Assembly: GCA_937899245.1 (NCBI GenBank)
Contig: CALDKB010000047.1
Location: forward strand, 124,001-188,000
Direction of reading: 5' to 3'
From: an uncultured Bacteroidales bacterium
Lineage (GTDB): Bacteria > Bacteroidota > Bacteroidia > Bacteroidales > ML635J-15
Length of the DNA stretch: 64,000 nt
The first letter of the stretch is position 1; the number at the start of each line of letters is the position of its first letter. This document shows positions 23,798 to 31,525 of the stretch, one piece after another. The notes under the pieces were generated by a model. It was not told where the DNA came from, ran no database searches, and saw only the letters and a program-made list of their open reading frames with translations. A program made the translations under genes and the position numbers.

Positions 23798-25006
23798 ATG
23801 AAGTCGTTCAGTGTAGATAAGGATTTTGTAACCACTGCCTCGGTCAAGGTTTTGATATTGTTGCTTAACTTTGCCGTTGTAATCTTCACTACGCAGATGT
23901 GGGGTAGCGAGGGCAAGGGCTTTATCGCCATTTTTGCGGCGGATATCAGTTTGGTGGCTACGTTTACGAATATCCTGACAAATAGCAGTGTGTCGTTTTT
24001 CTTGAAAAAAGTCGGTCATTCCAAGTTGGCGACATTGGCTTTCATGTGGGTGTTCATCGTATCGGCTATAGCGTCGGTAATTATAGCTTTTATCGATACC
24101 GACGTGCCTGTTTTACCTTTCTTCGTTGTCGCTGTCTTGTCTGGATGCATTACTTTCCATTCGTCGTTATTCCTTGGAGTGCAGAAAATATTCCACTACA
24201 ACCTTGCAACCCTATTGATGTCGGTATTGCAGCTTGGTTTTATGTTTGTATTAAGTTTTGCTTTTCCAGAATTCGGATACAAGTCATACTTTTTCGCACA
24301 AATGCTTTCGTATGCTCTTGTGCTTATCCTGTGTGGCGTTTTTACTCGTCGAATTTTTGGAAAGACAAAATTTGAGTTCTGTCTATCTACATTCAAGGAG
24401 GCGTTCAATTTCGGCTGGCAGGAGGAACTGAGCGCATTCATGCAGTTTATTAATGCAAGGTTATGTTTCTATCTTATTGGATTGTATGCAGATATGTCGG
24501 CAGTTGGTGTTTTTTCTGTCGGTGTTACCGTTTCCGAAGCAATATGGGTTTTCAGTCGCAGCATGGCCTTGGTGCACTATTCAAAAGTATTGAAAATGGG
24601 TGATACCGTGGAAGCATGGTCTGAGACAAGGAAAGTCATGAGAATGGCTGTTGGTGCAACCGCAATATGTGTGGCTGTTGTGGCTTGTTTGCCGACAGTT
24701 TTGTTTGAATTTATCTTTGGAGAAGAGTTTGGCGGAGCCAAATTCGTAATCCTAATGTTGGCAGTCGGTATAATAGCCAATTCGTTGGCGCAGGTTACAT
24801 TTAACTATTTTTCGGCATTGGGTCGGCTTAAGATATTGCTTCTGAGGTCGTCTGTAGGTTTGGTTGTGACATTGTCGCTTGCTTTCTGGTTGATAGACGG
24901 ATGGGGGATAACAGGTGCATGCGTAGTAAATTCCTGCTCGTATATGGCATCTTCGTTGTTGCTGTTGGTTTTCTTTTTTAGGGCGCGAAAAGCTTTTGAA
25001 AGATAG
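23798..25006 (+). CDS. polysaccharide flippase (Wzx / MVF-like)
   Basis: 402 residues from ATG 23798, about twelve transmembrane helices with an N-terminal TTASVKVLILLLNFAVVIF helix and WGSEGKG loop, the usual start of O-antigen/teichoic-type flippases. FNFGWQEELSAFMQFINARLCFYLIG at mid-protein fits the second bundle. It would move undecaprenyl-linked repeat units across the inner membrane, matching the nearby WecA-like, Wzc-like and Wza-like genes, although it is transcribed in the opposite direction. An in-frame GTG at 23786 overlaps the promoter box and is unlikely to be the start. Confidence 0.85.
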   Translation: MKSFSVDKDFVTTASVKVLILLLNFAVVIFTTQMWGSEGKGFIAIFAADISLVATFTNILTNSSVSFFLKKVGHSKLATLAFMWVFIVSAIASVIIAFIDTDVPVLPFFVVAVLSGCITFHSSLFLGVQKIFHYNLATLLMSVLQLGFMFVLSFAFPEFGYKSYFFAQMLSYALVLILCGVFTRRIFGKTKFEFCLSTFKEAFNFGWQEELSAFMQFINARLCFYLIGLYADMSAVGVFSVGVTVSEAIWVFSRSMALVHYSKVLKMGDTVEAWSETRKVMRMAVGATAICVAVVACLPTVLFEFIFGEEFGGAKFVILMLAVGIIANSLAQVTFNYFSALGRLKILLLRSSVGLVVTLSLAFWLIDGWGITGACVVNSCSYMASSLLLLVFFFRARKAFER

Positions 25007-25014
25007 GCAATGTG

Positions 25015-26025
25015 CTATTGTTGGTCGTAGTTGTAGCTGTTCAATTTTTTCCAGAGGTCAAATTTTATTTGCTGTTCGGCTTTCGCTCTCGACTCGTTTT
25101 CCTTGCCCGATAATATGCTGATGTTTAGCTCGAATCCAAGAATTAACGATATCGACGTGAAATACAATAACATAAGTACGATAATTATAGTACCAATCGA
25201 TCCATAAACCTTATTGTAGTTTGCAAAATTGTTTACGTAGTACGAAAAGCCGGATGTGCATAGCATTTGTACGATAGTGGCAAGGATTGCTCCTGGAGAG
25301 ATGAACTTGTATCGGCTTTTCTTTGATGGTGCAAGGTAGTATAGGAATGATATGGCGAAGAAGTAAAGCAGTACGACGAGCAGCCATTTTGCTATATGGA
25401 GACAAACGTACCAAAAGTTACTGTCGCCAATTATCGCATTATATTTTGCGAGATGGTCAATGTATTTTGTTCCGCCAATCATAATGGTCATTGCTGTGAG
25501 GATAAGCGTGCATATTATAAGTACCAATGCAATGGAAATAAGGCGCTTGCTAATAATGTTTCTGCAATCGACGTGATGGTAAGATGCGTTGAATGCGGAT
25601 ATGATTGCCAGGATGCCATTTGAGGCGAAGTACAGTGTGGTAATGATACCGAACGACAATAAAGTGCCGCTTTGGTTTGTGATTGTATCTGTGATTGTGT
25701 CGTGGAATATTTCCTGAAGTGCGGGAGGAAGAACTTCCGCTATAGCTTGAAGCAGGTAGTCCTGAAAACCGGCGATCGGCACAAATGGAATAAGGCTTAA
25801 TCCGAAGATAAGCATTGGAAAGATGGCGGAGAACAGGCTATATGTAATGCTTTTTGCCCTAATGGTAAACGAACCTTTAGTGAGTCCGTTTACGAAGAAG
25901 TTCCCGACGTAGTACAACGAATAGTTGGTTCCGGGTATCGGAATCTTGTCGCCAATGATCTTCAAAAGGGCGTCAACTCTTTCGAGAAGTCCGTAAAGAA
26001 AGGCAAGCAGTCTGTATTTTTTCAT
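25015..26025 (-). CDS. YihY/virulence-factor BrkB family membrane protein
   Basis: 336 residues, six predicted transmembrane helices. The RAKSITYSLFSAIFPMLIFGLSLIPF segment early and the later YYLAPSKKSRYKFISPGAILATI and GSIGTIIIVLMLLYFTSISLILGFELN segments are the family's conserved blocks. Once called ribonuclease BN by mistake, the family's function is unsettled (proposed transporter). It ends eight bases from the flippase stop (convergent) and overlaps nadC by four bases, so it is the last gene of the DUF4783-nadC run. Confidence 0.88.
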   Translation of the reverse strand: MKKYRLLAFLYGLLERVDALLKIIGDKIPIPGTNYSLYYVGNFFVNGLTKGSFTIRAKSITYSLFSAIFPMLIFGLSLIPFVPIAGFQDYLLQAIAEVLPPALQEIFHDTITDTITNQSGTLLSFGIITTLYFASNGILAIISAFNASYHHVDCRNIISKRLISIALVLIICTLILTAMTIMIGGTKYIDHLAKYNAIIGDSNFWYVCLHIAKWLLVVLLYFFAISFLYYLAPSKKSRYKFISPGAILATIVQMLCTSGFSYYVNNFANYNKVYGSIGTIIIVLMLLYFTSISLILGFELNISILSGKENESRAKAEQQIKFDLWKKLNSYNYDQQ

Positions 26026-26870
26026 TTTATGACCTTTAGACTGAGGTCCAGACTTTTAATCTGGTGAGTCAGTGCACCGACGGAGATAAAATCGACGCCA
26101 CATTCGGCATATTCGCGGAGATTTGCCTTTGTGATGCCACCGCTAGATTCTGTTTCAACTTTGTGGTCGATGATTTTTACAGCTTCACGTGTTGTTGGTA
26201 TGTCAAAGTTGTCAAGCATAATGCGGTCGACGTTGCCGATGCGAAGTACTTCGCGTACATCTTCAAGGTTTCTGGTCTCGACTTCGATTTTTAGGTTCCT
26301 GTTAGTTTCTTTCAGGTATTTTCGAGCCATATTGACTGCATTTTCAATTCCACCGGCAAAGTCGATGTGGTTGTCTTTGAGCATAATCATGTCGTAAAGG
26401 CCGATGCGATGGTTTGTGCCACCACCAATCTTAACCGCCTCTTTTTCAATAAGTCGGAGACCAGGAGTTGTCTTGCGTGTGTCGAGAATCTTCGTGTTGA
26501 GGCCTTCAACTTCTTTTACGTATTCTGCTGTTGTTGTGGCTATTCCACTCATGCGTTGCATGAAGTTCAGAATTGTGCGTTCGGCACTAAGGATACCATG
26601 TTGCGGCCCTGTAAGCTCAAATACGACGTCTCCTTTTTTTATTGGTGTTCCGTCTTTGATGAAAACGTTTATCTTCAGGTCTTTAGAAAGAAATTCGCAT
26701 ACTGCTTTTGCTACTTCTACACCTGCAATAATACCATCTTGCTTAACAAGCAGACGGGCTTTGCCTTGTGCGGATTTGTCGATGCACGATAGTGTTGAGT
26801 GGTCGCCGTCGCCGAGGTCTTCGGCAAACGCCCTGGCTATAAGGTCTGTCAAATATTTTTTTGGAATCAT
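26022..26870 (-). CDS. nadC: nicotinate-nucleotide pyrophosphorylase (carboxylating)
   Basis: Quinolinate phosphoribosyltransferase, third step of de novo NAD synthesis. 282 residues, full length. Visible: EDLGDGDHST at the N-terminus, LNFMQRMSGIAT, DTRKTTPGLR, GGGTNHRIGLYDMIMLKDNHI, and LDNFD, ESSGGI near the C-terminus. It overlaps both neighbours by four bases (ATGA), coupling it with the upstream DUF4783 gene and the downstream YihY gene. Confidence 0.96.
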   Translation of the reverse strand: MIPKKYLTDLIARAFAEDLGDGDHSTLSCIDKSAQGKARLLVKQDGIIAGVEVAKAVCEFLSKDLKINVFIKDGTPIKKGDVVFELTGPQHGILSAERTILNFMQRMSGIATTTAEYVKEVEGLNTKILDTRKTTPGLRLIEKEAVKIGGGTNHRIGLYDMIMLKDNHIDFAGGIENAVNMARKYLKETNRNLKIEVETRNLEDVREVLRIGNVDRIMLDNFDIPTTREAVKIIDHKVETESSGGITKANLREYAECGVDFISVGALTHQIKSLDLSLKVIK

Positions 26871-27253
26871 TCTTCTTCTATTCTTAATTGATGTATTAGA
26901 GGACTACCAGATTGTTCCTTGACAAGAAAATAAACACGGAATTTCTTGCCGTTGGTTACATCTAGAGTTCCGATTGCATATTGAGCTTCGCTTTTTCCTC
27001 CCTGGTGAAGGAGCGTGAAGTTTTTCGGCGTGTTCTTTTCAAAGAAAGTCTTTACTATCTGTTCAGCCTGCTGACGACTGTATACCGATTCGGTTTCAAT
27101 GATTACAACTTCAATGGAACTGTTGAAATATTTTGCCAGTTCGGTGCTGTTCCCTACCTTCATGGCGTCGAAAATCTTTGGCGGAATCGCTGCAAATGCA
27201 GATGTTGCAAAGAATATTGCAACGAACAAAAATATGAATCTTAAACTTTTCAT
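26867..27253 (-). CDS. secreted DUF4783 family protein
   Basis: 128 residues with a signal peptide (FIFLFVAIFFATSAFA). The mature domain, from IPPKIFDAMKVGNSTELAKYFNSSIEVVI, is the DUF4783 fold, related to NTF2-like domains, found in Bacteroidota next to nadC. Function unknown; presumably periplasmic. It overlaps nadC by four bases and has a TACTTTTG promoter box about 66 bases upstream, so it heads the DUF4783-nadC-yihY operon. Confidence 0.8.
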   Translation of the reverse strand: MKSLRFIFLFVAIFFATSAFAAIPPKIFDAMKVGNSTELAKYFNSSIEVVIIETESVYSRQQAEQIVKTFFEKNTPKNFTLLHQGGKSEAQYAIGTLDVTNGKKFRVYFLVKEQSGSPLIHQLRIEEE

Positions 27254-27318
27254 GTCCTAAAATTCGGTTATATACAAGGCTGTAACAGCTTGTTTACAAT
27301 TCAAAATATTTTGACATG

Positions 27319-27326
27319 CAAAAGTA
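27319..27326 (-). promoter_or_regulatory. -7 box TACTTTTG for the DUF4783-nadC operon
   Basis: TAnnTTTG match on the minus strand in the 125-base divergent gap before rlmH, giving a leader of about 60 nt. Confidence 0.55.
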
Positions 27327-27378
27327 ACCATAATTTGAAAAGTTTGAAGTATTTTTACAAGCTTTTTATTCTTAAATT

Positions 27379-27852
27379 ATGAACATTACATTACTAGTCG
27401 TAGGCAAGACCGATAAGGACTACATTAATGCTGCCGTTGATGAATATTTCAAACGGATAAAACATTACCTGAACTTTGAGTGCAAGGTGATTAAGGACAT
27501 TAAGAATGCAAAAAGCGTTACAACGGCTATGCAGAACAAGATGGAGGGCGAGAAGATCCTTGAGGAACTTCAGAATTCGGACTATGTTGTTTTGCTTGAC
27601 GAAAACGGAAAGAATCTTTCTTCGAAGGAGTTTGCTGCGTTCATCGAAAAGCAGTCGTTGTCAGGCCTTAAGAATCTCGTTTTTGTTATTGGTGGCCCCT
27701 ATGGTTTTTCGGAGGATGTGTATGCGCGTGCCAACTATAAGCTCTCTTTGTCGCGGATGACATTCTCGCACCAGCTAGTAAGGGCAATTTTTGCCGAACA
27801 ATTATATAGGGGATTAAGTATTTTAAATAATGATCCGTATCACCACGAATAG
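27379..27852 (+). CDS. rlmH: 23S rRNA (pseudouridine1915-N3)-methyltransferase RlmH
   Basis: SPOUT-class methyltransferase acting on 70S ribosomes. 157 residues, full length. The knot region shows YVVLLDENGKNLSSKEFA, LVFVIGGPYGFS, and the C-terminal LSRMTFSHQLVRAIFAEQLYRGLSILNNDPYHHE, which is almost invariant in the family. The sensor kinase ATG follows one base after its stop. Confidence 0.96.
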   Translation: MNITLLVVGKTDKDYINAAVDEYFKRIKHYLNFECKVIKDIKNAKSVTTAMQNKMEGEKILEELQNSDYVVLLDENGKNLSSKEFAAFIEKQSLSGLKNLVFVIGGPYGFSEDVYARANYKLSLSRMTFSHQLVRAIFAEQLYRGLSILNNDPYHHE

Positions 27853-27853
27853 G

Positions 27854-30800
27854 ATGAAGAAAAAAATATTGCCGATATTATATTTCTCGTTGCTAGCTCT
27901 TTTTATTGCTGTGTCGGCGATATTGGCATTTGTGCCGGAGGAAAGCAGACGTGACGAAATCCGGGATGTGGTTTGTGGCGATGCCATTGAAAGTTTGCTG
28001 CAGGAAAGATATCTGTACATGTCGGAAAAGGCCGAGTACGTCCTGTCAATGGTGTCGACAAGGGTGAATACCGTAAATGTGGAGTTTTTCGATTCGCTGG
28101 CAAGCGACTTCGCTGATTATGGCGTTGGATTTTTCCATTATGAAATGGGCCGTCTGCAGCATTGGTCAACAAACGATATTCCTGTTCCGGTTGAATTCAG
28201 CGGAATGTTTGCTCAGCGCTCGGTGGTCCTTGGCAATGGCATTTATCTGTGCTGTATGAAACTTGAAGATAATCATGCTGTTGTCGGTATGTATCAGCTT
28301 AAAAAGGAGTATTCGTACGAAAATGACAAACTTGAAGAATCATTCGGCAAGTCAATAGACTTGCCGGCAAGTGTAAACCTGTCGGTTGTGCCGGATAAAA
28401 ATTCTCTTGCTGTTCGGCTTCCTGCTAGCGATAAGGATATTTTCTTCAGCATGCCCGACGAACAGCTGGTACAGGACAGGATAACGCTGGCACAGGTGAT
28501 GAGACTTTGCCTTCTGGCTTTTGTCATAATTGCATTGGTGTCTGTTTTTGAAATCCTAGCTAGAAAATATACTTCACGTTCGTGGTTGCTGGTATTTATT
28601 TTCGCCATATCTCTGGTAGTATTGCGCTTTTTGTTGCAAGGTATTGGCTTTTTCAATGATTTGGACTCATTGCAGATGTTTTCCCCTGAATCGCTGTCAA
28701 CCTCATATATACAGAGTTCGTACGGTGAGCTTCTGATAAACATTTTGCTGTTTGTCATTTGGGCAATGTTTTTCTGCCGTTACTTTAACCCGAAGATAGG
28801 TGTGAAAAATGGCGGATTTCCCCAAGTGCTCGTAAATATATTACTTGCGGTTGTAATGTCCGGTACGTCCATAATAGTCATAGACTTTATTTCGCAAGTT
28901 GTTCTGGATTCGTCGATTCCTTTCAGTTTCGTAAATTGGTCCGATTTCGACTGGTATGGTTATGCTACGGTTCTGCTGGTGGCCATAGTTGCTTTCTCTG
29001 CAATTTTTGTTGTTCGTAAACTTGTGCGCACCTTGTCTGGATATGTAAGCATGCCGTTGCTTCATATTCTGCTTTTCATTTTGCTTGCAAGTTTTGCCGT
29101 GACGACTTGGATAATAGGCAATGACCTGATAGCTGTCTGCTTGATATTTTGGGCAATATGGGTTTTTGTCCTGTATTGTGATATAAATGACCGTCGTTCT
29201 TTTGTCATGAAGACTGCGCTCATGATTCTTGTTTCACTTCTGGTGGCATGCCTTGTAACACAGAAAACATTGCAGAAAGAGGCCGAAGCATACAAGGTCC
29301 TGGCATATAATATGTCGACCGAGCGTGATTTTGATGTTGAATTCAATTTCATGGAACTTGATGCACAGATAAGAGGCAATAAGGAAATTGATGATGCTGT
29401 TAAGAACTACGATTTTGAATTGTCCGACAGCTTGCTTGAAAAATTGATACTTAAGAAGAAATATCTAAAAAGATATGACTATCGAATAACAACATGCATC
29501 GAGTCCGACAGTATTTTCTTTGATGAAGAAGGTCTATCGTACGGTTGCTTCGAATACTTTAGGTCAATGGTGCTCGAAAATGGCATAATTATTCCCAACA
29601 CAAACTTCTACTATCTGGACAATAATAATGGACTGATGTCGTATCTGGGAATTTTCAGTGTCAATGTCGAGCCTGGTGTAATTGTAAAGATATACATAGA
29701 ATTCGACAGCAAGATTTTCAGCGAGGGACTAGGATATCCCGACTTGATGCTCGACAGCAAGATGTCGATGAAGCATAATGATAGGGACTACGATTTTGCG
29801 CGTTACAGCAAGGGTGTGCTTGTTGCTAGCCGTGGCTCTTACAAGTATTTGTTCTCGCTGAAACCCGAAAATGATTTCCGTGAGTATTCTGTTGGCACTT
29901 ATCATGGCTATCGCCATTTCAAATATTGTCCCGATGAGGAGAACATTGTAATTCTCAGCAAGCGCGATACAACATATTCCAATGCGTTTATATTGTTCTT
30001 CTTCGTGCTCCTGTGCGTTTTTGTCGCATATGTGACATATTTCTGCATCGACAGGGTAAGACGTGGCGATAATTTGTCCGCCACAGGATTAGGGCAGAGA
30101 TTCAGGGCGTCTTTTATAGGTACACTTGCAATTAGCATGTTCCTAACTATGGTTGTCTCTGTTTTCTTTATTGTGGAGACATATAACAATCGTCAGAAGG
30201 AAGCTGTTCTCGATAAGGTTCATTCTGTCGCCGTTGAGCTTGACCATTCGTTCGACCTTGGCAAGTTGTGCAGCGAGGATCCGCAGTATGTCGACGATGT
30301 GCTCGTCTATCTGTCAAATATTTTGTACGTCGACATAAATATCTACGATGTTCATGGTGTGCTTGTGTCGTCGTCGCGCAACGAGTTTTTCCGCAAGGGA
30401 CTGAAGGGCATGTTTATGGATCCCAATTCGTATAGGCATTTGATAATGAATAAGGACGAGCTGTTTGTCCACGAAGAGGTTATCGACAAGGCAAACTATC
30501 TTTCCGTATATCTTCCGCTGAAGGATAAAAACAATAGGGTTGTGGCATATTTGAATCTGCCGTATTTTGCCGCCGACGATGAGATAGAGGATGAAATGTC
30601 GAATTATGTGGCAGTGTTCGCATCAATATTTCTTCTGCTTATCATCGTTGCTCTTGTCATCGGACTTATCGTGTCGCGGCAGGTTACAATTCCATTGTCG
30701 ATGATGCAGGATTCTATTAGCGGCATGGAACTTAACAAGGCGAAGAAGATAAAGTACGGACGAAACGACGAAATCGGGCTTCTTATTAGCGAGTATAACC

Positions 30801-31525
30801 GTAAGGTTGACGAACTTGCTGAGTCGGCACAGAAACTTGCTGCATCTGAACGTGAGTCGGCTTGGCGTGAAATGGCTCGCCAGATAGCTCATGAAATCCG
30901 CAACCCGCTAACACCTATGAAACTGCGTATTCAATATTTGGAGCGCGCATATAGGGAAAATACGCCAGGATGGGAGAAAATGCTTGACCAGCTGCCTCAG
31001 ATGCTTATTGAACAGATAGATGTGCTAGATGCTACCGCTTCGCAGTTTTCTGAATTCGCAAAGATGCAGTTGCCTCGAAAGTCAAAGGTAAACTTGTGCG
31101 AGATAATTGATAATTGTGTCGACTTGCATAATGGAACCAATGGTGTGGAAGTATTAGCAAGCAATAGTGTGGGCAGTGAAGCATTTGTCCTTGTCGACCG
31201 CGACCAGATTTTGCGAGTATTTACCAATCTTATTAAAAATAGCATACAGGCAATTCCCGAAGGACGAAAGGGAAAAGTAACAATTTCATTGACTGAAGTT
31301 GATGGTCGTTACGATGTGTCGGTTCAGGATAATGGTTGCGGAATTGCCGATGACGTGAAGACAAAAATTTTCCAGCCAAATTTCACGACTAAATCGTCGG
31401 GAATGGGACTTGGCTTGAGTATGGTTAAGAATATTTTATTTGGTAATGGCGTCGAAATAGACTTTGAAACGGAAGTCGGCGTCGGAACGAACTTTAAATT
31501 ATGTTTTGATAAATGGAAAGAGTAG
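27854..31525 (+). CDS. very large NtrY-like membrane sensor histidine kinase
   Basis: 1223 residues. The N-terminal ~735 residues hold a first anchor, a small extracytoplasmic domain, a cluster of about seven transmembrane helices (about 220-460) and a second extracytoplasmic domain; then another anchor pair around a dCache-like region (about 780-935), HAMP (about 950-1000) and the kinase. H-box MARQIAHEIRNPLTP puts the phospho-accepting His at 1013; N-box NLIKNSIQAIPEG; G boxes DNGCGIAD and GMGLGLSMV. The start at ATG 27854 is one base after the rlmH stop; an upstream in-frame start would lie inside rlmH. No response regulator is adjacent. It overlaps the GH92 gene by 13 bases. Confidence 0.9.
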   Translation: MKKKILPILYFSLLALFIAVSAILAFVPEESRRDEIRDVVCGDAIESLLQERYLYMSEKAEYVLSMVSTRVNTVNVEFFDSLASDFADYGVGFFHYEMGRLQHWSTNDIPVPVEFSGMFAQRSVVLGNGIYLCCMKLEDNHAVVGMYQLKKEYSYENDKLEESFGKSIDLPASVNLSVVPDKNSLAVRLPASDKDIFFSMPDEQLVQDRITLAQVMRLCLLAFVIIALVSVFEILARKYTSRSWLLVFIFAISLVVLRFLLQGIGFFNDLDSLQMFSPESLSTSYIQSSYGELLINILLFVIWAMFFCRYFNPKIGVKNGGFPQVLVNILLAVVMSGTSIIVIDFISQVVLDSSIPFSFVNWSDFDWYGYATVLLVAIVAFSAIFVVRKLVRTLSGYVSMPLLHILLFILLASFAVTTWIIGNDLIAVCLIFWAIWVFVLYCDINDRRSFVMKTALMILVSLLVACLVTQKTLQKEAEAYKVLAYNMSTERDFDVEFNFMELDAQIRGNKEIDDAVKNYDFELSDSLLEKLILKKKYLKRYDYRITTCIESDSIFFDEEGLSYGCFEYFRSMVLENGIIIPNTNFYYLDNNNGLMSYLGIFSVNVEPGVIVKIYIEFDSKIFSEGLGYPDLMLDSKMSMKHNDRDYDFARYSKGVLVASRGSYKYLFSLKPENDFREYSVGTYHGYRHFKYCPDEENIVILSKRDTTYSNAFILFFFVLLCVFVAYVTYFCIDRVRRGDNLSATGLGQRFRASFIGTLAISMFLTMVVSVFFIVETYNNRQKEAVLDKVHSVAVELDHSFDLGKLCSEDPQYVDDVLVYLSNILYVDINIYDVHGVLVSSSRNEFFRKGLKGMFMDPNSYRHLIMNKDELFVHEEVIDKANYLSVYLPLKDKNNRVVAYLNLPYFAADDEIEDEMSNYVAVFASIFLLLIIVALVIGLIVSRQVTIPLSMMQDSISGMELNKAKKIKYGRNDEIGLLISEYNRKVDELAESAQKLAASERESAWREMARQIAHEIRNPLTPMKLRIQYLERAYRENTPGWEKMLDQLPQMLIEQIDVLDATASQFSEFAKMQLPRKSKVNLCEIIDNCVDLHNGTNGVEVLASNSVGSEAFVLVDRDQILRVFTNLIKNSIQAIPEGRKGKVTISLTEVDGRYDVSVQDNGCGIADDVKTKIFQPNFTTKSSGMGLGLSMVKNILFGNGVEIDFETEVGVGTNFKLCFDKWKE

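Noticed and set aside
26180..26200. CACGTG motif as a parS or regulator site
   Set aside because: Within nadC coding sequence and without an extended inverted repeat.
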